Assembly (NCBI GenBank): GCA_028716785.1
Contig: JAQUPD010000001.1
Span: 135,114-199,113 of the forward strand
DNA length: 64,000 nt
Origin: Fidelibacterota bacterium
GTDB taxonomy: Bacteria > Fidelibacterota > Fidelibacteria > Fidelibacterales > Fidelibacteraceae
Direction of reading: 5' to 3'
Shown: positions 1 to 9,593 of the stretch, in pieces
How the letters are laid out: each line of letters begins with the position of its first letter
Position numbering within the stretch: position 1 is the stretch's first letter
Program-made: the position numbers and the translations under genes
Notes under the pieces: model-generated
The model's database searches: none
What the model saw: the letters and a program-made list of their open reading frames with translations, nothing else
Told to the model about the DNA's origin: nothing

Positions 1-1038
1 TATGAGTCCCTGACTAAAAGCAGCCCCTTTTCGTAATGTGGTATTTTGAATTCTTCTCAAGGTGGGATAAAATCCCACCAATGTCCCTCCAAGGAGCAAG
101 ACAAAAAGAGCAGATATCCCAGCAAGGAGAGGCGAAAAAAAATACATGACAACAATACTGCCCAGAAGAATAAAAAGATCAGAAAGTCCATATAAAAGAG
201 TAAAATGATAAAAGGATTGAATCCGAAAAAGATCTAAAAATCTGGCAGTCATTTCCCCCGTCGTGAAACGGGAAATAAGCCGATAAGGTAAATGGATAAA
301 ATGCTTGAAAGATTTACTAAAAATCGTTTGAAAAAGTGAGTTGCCATGACGGAAAAAAAGAACCTTTCGGACATATTCTGCTCCACTGCGGAGAAGAAGA
401 AAAGCCATGAGAAAAATTAAACTGAGTGTTAAAAGATGCCAATCCTGTTCAGGAACAACACGTTCTGTAACTGTTCTCATTAAAAAAGCTGTGAAAAATC
501 CTGCTAAAATAGAGATGATGCCACAGAAAAAAATCTGAAGAATCGAATCGGAGTAATCCCGAATATAACCCCAAAACCATGACCAATCTGATCGATAAAC
601 AGGATCACGATATGGTAATTGATAATCAAAAGTAAGTAATATTCTGCTTTCCCATAGGTCATCTAACTCTTTTTTATCTAACCAATATAAGCCTTTTGCA
701 GGATCACCAATAAGAAATCGCCCTTTTCGAACTGCATAGACAATCACATAATGGGTAAGATAGTTCGGGAGCTGACAATGAAGAATCACAGGCAAATTAT
801 CACTTGGATATCTACCCTTATCTATACGATAAGCAGAACAACGAAATCCTAATTTTTCTGCGGCTGATTTAAGATCATACAACCTACAACCTCTGTAATC
901 AGTATGACATAACACGCGAAGCTTATCCAAATAAGCTCGACCTCCAAAATACCGAATCAAACTTAGAAGACAGGCAGGACCGCAATCCGATGGTTGTTGT
1001 TGCTTTACAATTCGATATTTGAAATAGTTAATAATCAT
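1..1038 (-). CDS. peptidase C39 domain ABC exporter, N-terminal part (cut by window edge)
   Basis: The visible 346 codons encode the N-terminal half of a bacteriocin/peptide-type ABC exporter. The protein starts at ATG 1038 with an N-terminal C39 cysteine-protease domain: the motif QPSDCGPAC gives the likely catalytic Cys19, followed by His96 (in LTHYVIVY) and Asp112 (in IGDPAKG), the expected triad order. This domain normally cleaves a double-Gly leader from a peptide substrate while the transporter exports it. Several hydrophobic segments follow (from about residue 155 on), matching the transmembrane domain. The ATPase domain would lie beyond the left edge, and the frame is still open at base 1. 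No obvious leader-peptide substrate gene is visible next to it. The substrate cannot be named. Confidence 0.85.
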   Translation of the reverse strand, partial: MIINYFKYRIVKQQQPSDCGPACLLSLIRYFGGRAYLDKLRVLCHTDYRGCRLYDLKSAAEKLGFRCSAYRIDKGRYPSDNLPVILHCQLPNYLTHYVIVYAVRKGRFLIGDPAKGLYWLDKKELDDLWESRILLTFDYQLPYRDPVYRSDWSWFWGYIRDYSDSILQIFFCGIISILAGFFTAFLMRTVTERVVPEQDWHLLTLSLIFLMAFLLLRSGAEYVRKVLFFRHGNSLFQTIFSKSFKHFIHLPYRLISRFTTGEMTARFLDLFRIQSFYHFTLLYGLSDLFILLGSIVVMYFFSPLLAGISALFVLLLGGTLVGFYPTLRRIQNTTLRKGAAFSQGLI

Positions 1039-1129
1039 TTCTCTAAAGTATATTTTCTGTAAATATATTATCCTATTTAAAATTATAAATCAACCCAACA
1101 AAATTTCTACAGATTCTCAACTAAACACA

Positions 1130-1153
1130 AAAACCCGGCCAACACCGGGTTTT
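1130..1153 (-). terminator. intrinsic terminator after the outer-membrane protein gene
   Basis: A 9-bp stem, AAAACCCGG (1130-1138) with CCGGGTTTT (1145-1153), closes a six-base loop. It has a T-rich side on both strands. It lies 23 bases past the stop of the minus-strand gene ending at 1177 and upstream of the exporter gene. Confidence 0.75.
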
Positions 1154-1176
1154 TAAAAAATTATTTCAAAAAATAA

Positions 1177-2790
1177 TTAGAAATACCAATTATTAACCAT
1201 TTTAATCCCGACACCTCGAATTTTTTCCGTAAAGCCAGCACTTCCAAGTGTATAGGTATAAATTCCCATGTCCCAAACGCGAGTGTTAAATCCTAATCCT
1301 AATTTTAGGTACCCATTCCCATGATTAAACCCTGTCCCAACATTCAAGACAAGCCAACTCACAGGAAAAACATCCAAATCTATATACGTTCTTGGAGAAT
1401 CCTCATGACCAAGACCTTCATTTAAAAATGCTGTTAGACCTGTCCGAACCATGATATATGGAATCGGTTGCCAGGTAATATCAAATTTCATACGTGACGC
1501 CAGTTTTTCAGTCATTACAACGTTTGAATCCAATGTTGTATGCTGGACATTCAGAAGAGAATCGATATCTAAATCATCTTCAGAAAAAGTTCCCACAGGA
1601 TCTTCAACCTGTGCATCCCATACATATTCTCTTTTGATCATGTTCGTGCTTTTAAGGGTAGCTCCTACATCTAAAAAGGAAAGCTGAACATCAATTTTAT
1701 TTGACACATAGGGGATATCAATAAAATCTTTAAATTTTACACCAACACCAACATCAACACCAAACGTAGGATCAGGAATTGCAATATCTTCATCAGAATT
1801 TATATAACTGTAAACAGCCGTTCCAGAGGTGGTAACTGTTGTCTCATCCACTCCAAATGAAACATTCTTGGCATTAGCCAGACTGAATCCTCCAAGATAC
1901 GCATTCACAGCCATACCTACACGAATCTCAACGATCTCTTTAACTGTTGGAATGTATTGACTCACCTGATGGCCAACACCTAACGAACTTCGCGTATATG
2001 CAAATACTTCCGCCGACGTTTTCATGTTTGTAATTGGATTTCCAAAGCTAAATCCAGGGGCTTGATTCCCAAGAAAGGGGATCACTAATATTTCACCAGG
2101 AAGGGTCCCAGATGCCCCAACAAAAACTCCACTATTTAGAAAAACTGGGCCAATTCGAAGGGCAAATAATGTAGGCAAAGATATCTGAGAATAAAGAGGC
2201 AACCCTTTCTTTTCAAAAAGTCCAGCAAAATATTGACAATCTTCAAATGTTAAAACATCCTTAGATACAAAATCATTATAATTTTCTATACTAAGTGTTT
2301 CATTTGCAATTTGGAGATCCATATTCAACATAGGAGCCAAGAAAGAAAGGGAGACAAACGATTCATGTTTAATACCAAGATTCGCAGGATTCTCTTGCAA
2401 GGAAGAAGGCTGGCGCAGGGTTCGTTTGTAAATAATATCTATCATCTTTGCGGCGATATCAGTTTCTGATTGGCGTTCGAATATTTCCGGTTCAGAAATT
2501 AATACTGCTTCTTCAATGTCAGATTCCTCAAAGATATCTTCTTCCGGTATTTCTTGTTGAGGAATATCTGTTGTATCTTCTACAACCACTTCTTCTGCTT
2601 GAGATTCTTCTATTTTTTGAAAGAGTTCTTCAAAGGCATCCTTTTCTTCCTCCTGAATATCCTCGCTGGAGACATTGTCTACACTTACTGTATCCTGAGC
2701 AAAAAGATTCCCCACAGCAAAAAAGAATCCTATTACCAAAAGTGTAAAGAATGTCTGTTTATGTTTTAATGCAATCTTTGTTGATTTCAT
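1177..2790 (-). CDS. putative outer-membrane beta-barrel protein, unknown function
   Basis: A 537-residue secreted protein. I place the start at ATG 2790 because a GAGGAG-type ribosome site lies just upstream; a longer frame from 2844 would overlap the preceding gene. The N-terminus has a basic stretch, a hydrophobic core and a likely cleavage after LFAQ (signal peptide of about 31 residues). Next comes a very acidic, Glu/Asp-rich region of roughly 75 residues. The rest alternates polar and hydrophobic residues, contains the phrase QENPANLG resembling the N-termini of FCB-group barrel proteins, and ends in NWYF with a terminal Phe, as outer-membrane barrels often do. The upstream lipoprotein gene ends only two bases before this start, so the two are almost certainly co-translated and may act together. 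I do not recognise a named family with certainty. Confidence 0.6.
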   Translation of the reverse strand: MKSTKIALKHKQTFFTLLVIGFFFAVGNLFAQDTVSVDNVSSEDIQEEEKDAFEELFQKIEESQAEEVVVEDTTDIPQQEIPEEDIFEESDIEEAVLISEPEIFERQSETDIAAKMIDIIYKRTLRQPSSLQENPANLGIKHESFVSLSFLAPMLNMDLQIANETLSIENYNDFVSKDVLTFEDCQYFAGLFEKKGLPLYSQISLPTLFALRIGPVFLNSGVFVGASGTLPGEILVIPFLGNQAPGFSFGNPITNMKTSAEVFAYTRSSLGVGHQVSQYIPTVKEIVEIRVGMAVNAYLGGFSLANAKNVSFGVDETTVTTSGTAVYSYINSDEDIAIPDPTFGVDVGVGVKFKDFIDIPYVSNKIDVQLSFLDVGATLKSTNMIKREYVWDAQVEDPVGTFSEDDLDIDSLLNVQHTTLDSNVVMTEKLASRMKFDITWQPIPYIMVRTGLTAFLNEGLGHEDSPRTYIDLDVFPVSWLVLNVGTGFNHGNGYLKLGLGFNTRVWDMGIYTYTLGSAGFTEKIRGVGIKMVNNWYF

Positions 2791-2791
2791 C

Positions 2792-5734
2792 TTACTTCTC
2801 CTCTTCTTCACCCTCAATATCAATAAGGGCTTTGATCGTCCCATAGATCCATACGGTTAAAGAATCAGTCGAAAGCACCCGTGTTGTTGTGCCATCCTCA
2901 GGTCCTAACAAGCGGATATTTGGTTTCACATAGCCACCATTCATTAAAAGATCCAACACCTCGTCATCCATTGAAACAACAACCTGAGATGTATCATTGG
3001 GATTGACTGTTATATGTGCAATTTCAATGACATCAGGATGATTAGAAATTTCTAGATAGCTCGAATCAGGACTTCCTAAAACCGTTACTTCTGCCCCCAA
3101 TTTAAAACCATTATCTACTTTAGCATTCACAACAGCCTGGTTAATTGTCACTTCAGCAGGCATATCAACAGTATCTAATTCAGTGATTTCCAAATCAACA
3201 AAGGCAGAATCACTAATTTCAAAAGCAAAAGGTACTGAAATAAAAAGTTTACCTTTCACAGTATCACTTTTCCGAACAGATCCTTCTCCAACAATCCGAG
3301 CTTCTCCGCTTGCTTTGATTTTATTAGGCATAATATTAACAAGTTCTTTACTATTGGGAATATCCACAACAGGATTTTCAGTAATATCTTGATTGATTTT
3401 TATGGTGACAGAATCACCCGCATCATTTTTGGAGGTAATATTTAAATCCAAATACACAGGAACATCTATTTCAGAATCAAAGACAAGCTGCATGGTTACT
3501 TCTGAAAATTCAATATTTTTTAGTTCTTCCGGTAACGTTGTTATAGATTGCTCAAGGGGATTAATATCAACAATGACTGTATCAATATAGCCAGATACTT
3601 CTGTAAATCTCATATCTTCTAAGGCAATATCAACTAATATCTCTTTATCAAAGGATAGCGTCATTACGACATCTTCTGGTAGGGAAATCGTAGATCGGTA
3701 GGCAATATCCTGATCTACAGTTGGTCCATTATAGTCCAGGTCTAACGTATAGCCATGTAAAGGTAATTGAAACTGTTGAGGTGCTACCTGATCAGTAAGA
3801 TGAAAGCTTTCATGAAACATCTGTCCATTCTTGTTCAGCGCAGGAATACGAAATGCTACATCCGCAACCACACCTATGTTATTGAAGAATGTCAAATTTA
3901 AGGTTCCCGCTTCAAGAAGTGCTTCATCCAACTTATTAGGATCATCAATTACCATAACGCTATCTGTAACGATAGCATCTTGAGAAAATTTGCCCGTCAC
4001 TTCCAAAAATTTCAGCTCTGAAACATGAATATATGTACGGATAGAATCTTTCACATTATAAGATCCGTTTTCTCCTTCTTGAGTGGTTACTTTTGCTTCA
4101 TATATCACATACTGGTCTGGATTTGTTCCACTGTCTCGGTTTCGTGGGACAAGCGTATGATTTATCAGAGGAATTTCAATCGTTGTTATTCCTGGTACCA
4201 GGTCACGTTCCTCATGAATAGGACTTCCTCCTAGATTAAAAAAATCCGGTAAATCAAGAATTAAATGAGGCAACCCTTCATCGGTTGTGTTGATTTGATT
4301 GTCCACGTTAATTGTTATTGACCCTCTTGAAATTAAAGCCTTAAAAATTTCAGAATCTGAAATAATATCAATTTCCCCATTTTCGGCTATATCTTGAGGC
4401 TCAATAATGCCTGTAATATGTTTAAACGTTATTTTTTCAGAAGAATTGACACCATACATCTCTACATCCACCAAAAAATCATCTTCTTTATGAAGGAGAA
4501 TTTTCTCAGGAGAAGTATCAACAGTCCGAATTTCATAGGAATAGTAGACGGTCTGATCTGACAAATCCATGATGATTGCCATTTCGCTTATATCATAAAC
4601 AACTTTTGTCGTTTGATTTGCAGGAGCCATAAACGATTGGACAAAGGGTTGTACTCCTTGCTGGGTGGGAGTAATGTCCAAAGAAGGAACCTGAAAAGTG
4701 ACGGTTGCATTTACAAGCGATGTATTTTCTATTGTGATACTTAGATTCCCCTTATCAATCACTGCTGTTTCAATTTTATTTTTCTCCTCAGCATTAAGTG
4801 CCATTGAACTTGTGGTATCGATCACCTGCTCGGGAATAATTGCTGAAGCTTGGGAAACTTCCAAATTCCGTGCTTGGGATTTGACCACAAAAAACGAATT
4901 GCGGACAGATTCATCAACAACTCCTGTTGCATCACCACTCCCTGCAATTTTTCCTGAAACACGTACAAGAAGCTCTCCTGGTAATGTATAACCTGCTAAA
5001 TCAATAATACGGCTGCTCGAATCACCTGGCATAATGCCTGATTCCCATGTTGCATCAAGACCTGACCCTATGATCGACCCAGTACGTGTCAGCAATTCTA
5101 CATGAGTGGGAAAACCAAGCTCAGTAGCTAAATGATTAACAATTTTTATCTCGATTTCGCCATTGACAACCGTAGCTGATGAAAAATCAGTAAATTCAAT
5201 GTTTCTATCAATGGAACTAAAGTCTGTCCCCTGAGGAATGGTATAATTTTGGCCATCTGCCGGCAGTGTTGGATAAATATCGGTCATAGTAATATTTGGA
5301 GTTACCGCAGGATCTGTATCCTCCAGGGTGATAATCCCCACCTCAGAGCGGGTACTGTTTGTTATTGGATTTACCCCTACGGTATCAAATTCTGATTTAA
5401 AATGCTTATCTGTCCCCTCGGCAGTAACATCATCTACACTTTGTGAAATTCTCTGTGGCGTAATTTCATCCAGACTTAATTGATCCCCAACTTCTTGCTC
5501 ATCAATATCAACCGTATCCTTATAAACATATTGTAAGCCATCTTCTCCTTCCACTGCTTCTTTATAGACTAAAGAATCTTCCGGAATAATATCTTCTGAT
5601 TTTACAACAAGCTTTACAATAGGAGCATCAATTTCCAATTCCCATTTCGGAAGTGAAGGATTTGTATCCACCTCCATACAACCCCACAATAAAAAAAGGG
5701 TCGTAATCAATAGACCACTTTTTTTTGTTTTCAT
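2792..5734 (-). CDS. large repeat-containing lipoprotein, unknown function
   Basis: About 980 residues. The start at ATG 5734 is supported by GGAG seven bases upstream; an in-frame ATG four codons earlier overlaps that site. The N-terminus is a lipoprotein signal, with basic KTKK, a hydrophobic core and the lipobox LLWGC, so the mature protein begins at Cys19. The body is beta-rich, acidic, Thr/Ser/Asn-rich and low in Cys. I see six copies of a degenerate module whose core strand pattern (for example GNLSITIENTS, GSITINVDNQ, GTLNLTFFNN) recurs about every 140 residues, near residues 192, 329, 471, 610, 746 and 880. This looks like tandem immunoglobulin-like beta-sandwich domains. It ends in a Glu-rich tail. 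It probably sits in the outer membrane facing the periplasm or the surface, and may partner the barrel-like protein encoded immediately downstream. Confidence 0.65.
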   Translation of the reverse strand: MKTKKSGLLITTLFLLWGCMEVDTNPSLPKWELEIDAPIVKLVVKSEDIIPEDSLVYKEAVEGEDGLQYVYKDTVDIDEQEVGDQLSLDEITPQRISQSVDDVTAEGTDKHFKSEFDTVGVNPITNSTRSEVGIITLEDTDPAVTPNITMTDIYPTLPADGQNYTIPQGTDFSSIDRNIEFTDFSSATVVNGEIEIKIVNHLATELGFPTHVELLTRTGSIIGSGLDATWESGIMPGDSSSRIIDLAGYTLPGELLVRVSGKIAGSGDATGVVDESVRNSFFVVKSQARNLEVSQASAIIPEQVIDTTSSMALNAEEKNKIETAVIDKGNLSITIENTSLVNATVTFQVPSLDITPTQQGVQPFVQSFMAPANQTTKVVYDISEMAIIMDLSDQTVYYSYEIRTVDTSPEKILLHKEDDFLVDVEMYGVNSSEKITFKHITGIIEPQDIAENGEIDIISDSEIFKALISRGSITINVDNQINTTDEGLPHLILDLPDFFNLGGSPIHEERDLVPGITTIEIPLINHTLVPRNRDSGTNPDQYVIYEAKVTTQEGENGSYNVKDSIRTYIHVSELKFLEVTGKFSQDAIVTDSVMVIDDPNKLDEALLEAGTLNLTFFNNIGVVADVAFRIPALNKNGQMFHESFHLTDQVAPQQFQLPLHGYTLDLDYNGPTVDQDIAYRSTISLPEDVVMTLSFDKEILVDIALEDMRFTEVSGYIDTVIVDINPLEQSITTLPEELKNIEFSEVTMQLVFDSEIDVPVYLDLNITSKNDAGDSVTIKINQDITENPVVDIPNSKELVNIMPNKIKASGEARIVGEGSVRKSDTVKGKLFISVPFAFEISDSAFVDLEITELDTVDMPAEVTINQAVVNAKVDNGFKLGAEVTVLGSPDSSYLEISNHPDVIEIAHITVNPNDTSQVVVSMDDEVLDLLMNGGYVKPNIRLLGPEDGTTTRVLSTDSLTVWIYGTIKALIDIEGEEEEK

Positions 5735-5896
5735 AGATATCTCCATTTTTTCAATTTCCTTATATCTCTAATTAATATTACCACATTTTTACGTTAAATC
5801 ATGTGATATAGAATAAGTCCTGCGGTATTTTATGTATAAATATACTCCCAAATATCATAGGATAATATTTTTTCTCGTTAATTGTTTATTAAACAT

Positions 5897-5920
5897 AAAG
5901 GGTGGGAATCCCCACCTTTT
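5897..5920 (-). terminator. hairpin after pyrophosphatase gene
   Basis: A ten-pair stem with one G-T wobble (AAAGGGTGGG with CCCACCTTTT) and a four-base loop lies 32 bases past the stop of the pyrophosphatase gene. The T-run on the minus strand is short (CCCTTTATG), so termination may be weak. Confidence 0.55.
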
Positions 5921-5951
5921 ACCATTGATTTTCATTGTTTTGCCTTACCTT

Positions 5952-8510
5952 CTAAAAAAACTGAGCGAGATTATAGCGAAGAATGAGTCCAATAGTAATA
6001 ATACTTACCATCGTCGCTAATTTTACTGCTATATCCATAGAAGGTCCGCTGGTATCTTTAAGGGGATCACCCACCGTATCGCCTGTAACAGCTGCATGAT
6101 AACTTTCCATAATTGTACGGAATTTTATATTCAACTCTCTCATGGAAAGTAATACATCATGATCTTCTTGTGCAAGCTTCAGAAATTCTCTGAACATAAA
6201 TTTGTCATTGTTATTAAGCTTTCCCCAAAGGTTATGAAAGTGTTCATCCTGATAAGGCTTCACGTTTCGCGAACCATACGCATCAAAAAGAGGCTTTATG
6301 TCTTTCCCTTTTTTAATGTATTCATCTTGTACATATTCGATAATTTGCCCCATATATTCGGAAACTTCTTCATCAATAGAAAAAGCAAGGGGATTGAGAT
6401 TCACAAGTTCGTACAGGAAACGATTGGTTTCATGGGTTAAATAAAAAGGCCAGAGTCCTTGGCGAGAGATTTTTTTAATCCCATCATCAATCTGAAACCG
6501 AAGTTCAGATTTAGTCCGTTCGATATATTTCTTTGCATTATCCCATGCTCCACCAGCATTTGCCATAAAAATAGCAAGAATAATTCCCACTAAAAGATTT
6601 CCAATAAGAAGCCCCATTACCGCAACAGGTCCGAGTAATAGTCCTGTAACAATGGGCGTAAGAATAACAATAACAGCTGGGCTCACCATTTTTTTCTGGG
6701 CTGCGAGGGTAGAAATTTGCACACATTTGCTATAATCAGGGGTTGTTTCACCGGTCATTACACCTTTGATTTCGTGAAATTGACGACGGACCTCATCAAT
6801 CATTTCGCCAGCTGCCATAGATACCGCATCAATAGTTTTGCTAATAAACGAGGTACCAAGAATCCCCCCAATAAAAAGTCCAATAATAAAGCGAATATCC
6901 AGTATTGATGCTCCCAAATAATTAAGAATCTGGAGAATGTCTGCATTTTTTATAGAGACATTAGAAATCATTTCCACATTCATTCCTATCAAAGCAGTTC
7001 GAATGGTTTCAACAAAAGCAGCGATAAGGGTGATAGCGGTAAGGGCAGCTGCTCCTACGCAGAGTCCTTTTCCTCTAGCAGCTGTAGAGTTCCCCAATTC
7101 ATCGAGAGAATCAGTCCGTTTTCGTGTTTGACTAGACATTTCAGCCATTTCAGCAAGTCCACCGGCATTATCAGCAATGGGGCCAAATCCATCCGTAGTT
7201 AAATTAATGCCCAATGTTGATAACATTCCAACAGATGCCAATCCAATAGCAAAAAGACCTGAGGAAAAATTCTGAAACCCTCCGCCAGTCCAAAAGGCTA
7301 AAAACATGCCTATAAGGATAAAAATAAAGGTTGGTGCAGTAGAAATAAACCCAACGGAAAGTCCTGAAGTAATCACGGTAGCATGACCTGTTCGTGCCTG
7401 CATGGCAATCTTTTTTACAGGTGAAAAGGCGGCATTAGTATAAAAATCTGTTATATATCCTATAGCAACGCCTACAGCAAGGCCGGATATAATAGGTAAA
7501 AAGAGTGACCAAAAATAACCTGGTAGAAGGAAGTGGATAGCAAGAGCGCTAAGAACGAGTGTTAGAACAGAAGCAAAATTAATTCCCCTATTGATAGCTT
7601 TTAAAAGACCAATTTGTTCAGCATTTTCTTTGGTACGAACAATATAAATACCAAAAATCGAGGCAACGGTTCCAAGTGCAGCAATTATCATAGGAAGTGT
7701 TACTGCTTGATAGAGAAAATCGGTTCCAGCAAAGGCACTCACTCCTAGGGCGGCTGCTCCGAGGGTTGAGCTAACATACGACTCATAAAGGTCTGCACCC
7801 ATTCCGGCCACATCACCGACATTATCCCCCACATTATCAGCAATCACTGCAGGATTTCGGGGATCATCTTCGGGAATTCCTGCTTCCACTTTCCCAACAA
7901 GATCAGCACCCATATCAGCCGCTTTGGTAAAAATACCACCCCCTACACGAGCAAAAAGAGCTTGCGCAGATGCACCAAAACCAAAACTTAACATGGTTGT
8001 AGTAATAATTTGGAGCTTTTCAACAGGGTCCGGATTATGAATGGCCATTTGCAAAACTATAAACCAAACAATGATATCTAACAACCCCAGTCCAACAACA
8101 ACAAGTCCTAAAACCGATCCCCCTCGAAAAGAAATTTTCAGTGCATCGTTCAACGAATTGCTCGCGGCATGTGTCGTTCGACACGATGCTTTTGTTGAAG
8201 TCATCATGCCCAAAAATCCACTAAGTCCTGAAAAGAATGCACCGGTTAAAAAAGCAAAAGGGACAAACCGAGATAATGCCCCAAATCCAAATGAGAAAAT
8301 AAGTAAAATCACAAAGGCACCAAGAAAAAATATACCCGTGGTTTTATACTGCTGTTTTAAATAAGCAACAGCCCCTTTACGGATATAACCAGCAAGTTCT
8401 TGGACACGTTTATTCCCAGGATTTTGCTCTGACACCCAGCGATACATAAACCAGGCAACAAAAAGAGCTGCAAGAGACCCAAGGGGAACAATAATAAGAG
8501 CATATAGCAT
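5952..8510 (-). CDS. hppA: membrane-bound ion-pumping pyrophosphatase with C-terminal insert
   Basis: An integral membrane enzyme of 852 residues that couples hydrolysis of pyrophosphate to H+ or Na+ export. Family signatures are clear: GADLVGKVEAGIPEDDPRNP and then DNVGDNVGDVAGMGADLYES, the Mg-PPi binding loops, plus the late DTVGDPLKDTSGP motif. The segment LGNSTAARGKG carries Ala where K+-independent members have Lys, so it is probably of the K+-dependent class; whether it pumps H+ or Na+ cannot be read by eye. Family members are usually about 650-750 residues. The extra length here is a charged, soluble stretch of about 140 residues (665-804) between GGAWDNAKKYIE and HAAVTGDTVGDP, where relatives have about 20. 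It is transcribed away from the polysaccharide genes, with a 192-base AT-rich divergent promoter region between them. Confidence 0.95.
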   Translation of the reverse strand: MLYALIIVPLGSLAALFVAWFMYRWVSEQNPGNKRVQELAGYIRKGAVAYLKQQYKTTGIFFLGAFVILLIFSFGFGALSRFVPFAFLTGAFFSGLSGFLGMMTSTKASCRTTHAASNSLNDALKISFRGGSVLGLVVVGLGLLDIIVWFIVLQMAIHNPDPVEKLQIITTTMLSFGFGASAQALFARVGGGIFTKAADMGADLVGKVEAGIPEDDPRNPAVIADNVGDNVGDVAGMGADLYESYVSSTLGAAALGVSAFAGTDFLYQAVTLPMIIAALGTVASIFGIYIVRTKENAEQIGLLKAINRGINFASVLTLVLSALAIHFLLPGYFWSLFLPIISGLAVGVAIGYITDFYTNAAFSPVKKIAMQARTGHATVITSGLSVGFISTAPTFIFILIGMFLAFWTGGGFQNFSSGLFAIGLASVGMLSTLGINLTTDGFGPIADNAGGLAEMAEMSSQTRKRTDSLDELGNSTAARGKGLCVGAAALTAITLIAAFVETIRTALIGMNVEMISNVSIKNADILQILNYLGASILDIRFIIGLFIGGILGTSFISKTIDAVSMAAGEMIDEVRRQFHEIKGVMTGETTPDYSKCVQISTLAAQKKMVSPAVIVILTPIVTGLLLGPVAVMGLLIGNLLVGIILAIFMANAGGAWDNAKKYIERTKSELRFQIDDGIKKISRQGLWPFYLTHETNRFLYELVNLNPLAFSIDEEVSEYMGQIIEYVQDEYIKKGKDIKPLFDAYGSRNVKPYQDEHFHNLWGKLNNNDKFMFREFLKLAQEDHDVLLSMRELNIKFRTIMESYHAAVTGDTVGDPLKDTSGPSMDIAVKLATMVSIITIGLILRYNLAQFF

Positions 8511-8702
8511 GATCGATCCCTATTTTTATAAGATTTTTATTTTAAAAAATCTTTTAATGAGTTTCAAGTGATAAGATACAATCTTTCTATTTCAAGATAT
8601 TTCATTCCCTCATGAATATGTTTATGTTCTTCGTTTTTTTCATGCTTTAAATCACTTATATTTTATTGATTTTAAAGATATTTTAAATATTCAGAGCGCA
8701 AA

Positions 8703-9593
8703 ATGACAAAAGAAAAGATCCTTATAACGGGCGGTAATGGGTTGCTCGGTTATCATTTATCCTGTGTGTTCCAGGATGTGGGTAAAATCCTTTCGTCAGA
8801 TCTGCAGCCTTATAGTATCACTGCAGGCATTCCCTATTCACCTTTAAATATTTCAAATAAAGAGGCAGTTTTTGCCCTTTGTAATACTTTTAATCCCTCT
8901 TTAATTCTTAATGCTGCCGCCTATACAAATGTTGATGATTGTGAGTCTTCAATAGAAACTGCCTTTTTAGTGAATACCAGTGGTCCTCGCTTTCTTGCAG
9001 AATGGTGTGAAAACCACGCTTGCAAACTCATTCATTTTAGCACTGATTATCTTTTTAATGGAGAATCAGGGCCTTACAGAGAGACAGATGCACCGGATCC
9101 TATTAACATGTATGGCTTGTCAAAACTTGGTGGTGAAGCACAAATTCGCAGGATTTTAAAAAATCATCTTATCGTCCGCACCAATGTGCTCTTTGGAAAA
9201 GGCCCCACGGAAAAAGCCAGTTTTGTCCGCTGGGTCGTGGAAAATCTCCGGGAATACCGTGTTATTCATGTGGTAGATGATCAATATAACAATCCTACCT
9301 GGAGCAATGATCTTGCTTTGGCTGTGAAACAATTTTATACCTTGGGTGTTACAGGGGTAATAAATTATGGGGGGCTTGATTATTTGAATCGTTACGCCTT
9401 TGCAAAACTTGTAAGTGACGTTTTTAACCTAGATGCATCCTTAATCCACCCTATTTCCACAAATCGCCTCGCACTTGCAGCTCCCCGCCCTTTAAAAGGA
9501 GGTCTTGATATTACTAAAATAAAATTGCTTCCCAATATCCCTTTAACACCTTTGAAAACAATTCTAACCCGTATAAAGGAAACAGGTTATTGA
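8703..9593 (+). CDS. RmlD-like NAD(P)-dependent sugar nucleotide reductase
   Basis: A 296-residue short-chain dehydrogenase/reductase of the dTDP-4-dehydrorhamnose reductase (RmlD) family. The Rossmann glycine motif TGGNGLLG is at residues 9-16, STDYLFNGE marks the active-site strand, and MYGLSKLGGE supplies the Tyr-x-x-x-Lys pair. In rhamnose synthesis such an enzyme makes dTDP-L-rhamnose, but rmlA, rmlB and rmlC are not nearby, so the exact substrate is uncertain. It opens a plus-strand cluster with two glycosyltransferase genes and overlaps the next gene by four bases, which indicates coupled translation and a shared surface-polysaccharide role. The start ATG 8703 has only a weak ribosome site. 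Confidence 0.8.
   Translation: MTKEKILITGGNGLLGYHLSCVFQDVGKILSSDLQPYSITAGIPYSPLNISNKEAVFALCNTFNPSLILNAAAYTNVDDCESSIETAFLVNTSGPRFLAEWCENHACKLIHFSTDYLFNGESGPYRETDAPDPINMYGLSKLGGEAQIRRILKNHLIVRTNVLFGKGPTEKASFVRWVVENLREYRVIHVVDDQYNNPTWSNDLALAVKQFYTLGVTGVINYGGLDYLNRYAFAKLVSDVFNLDASLIHPISTNRLALAAPRPLKGGLDITKIKLLPNIPLTPLKTILTRIKETGY

Noticed and set aside
2791-2844. Upstream extension of the barrel-like protein gene
   Set aside because: The extension lies inside the lipoprotein gene and would bury the signal peptide, while ATG 2790 has a good ribosome site.
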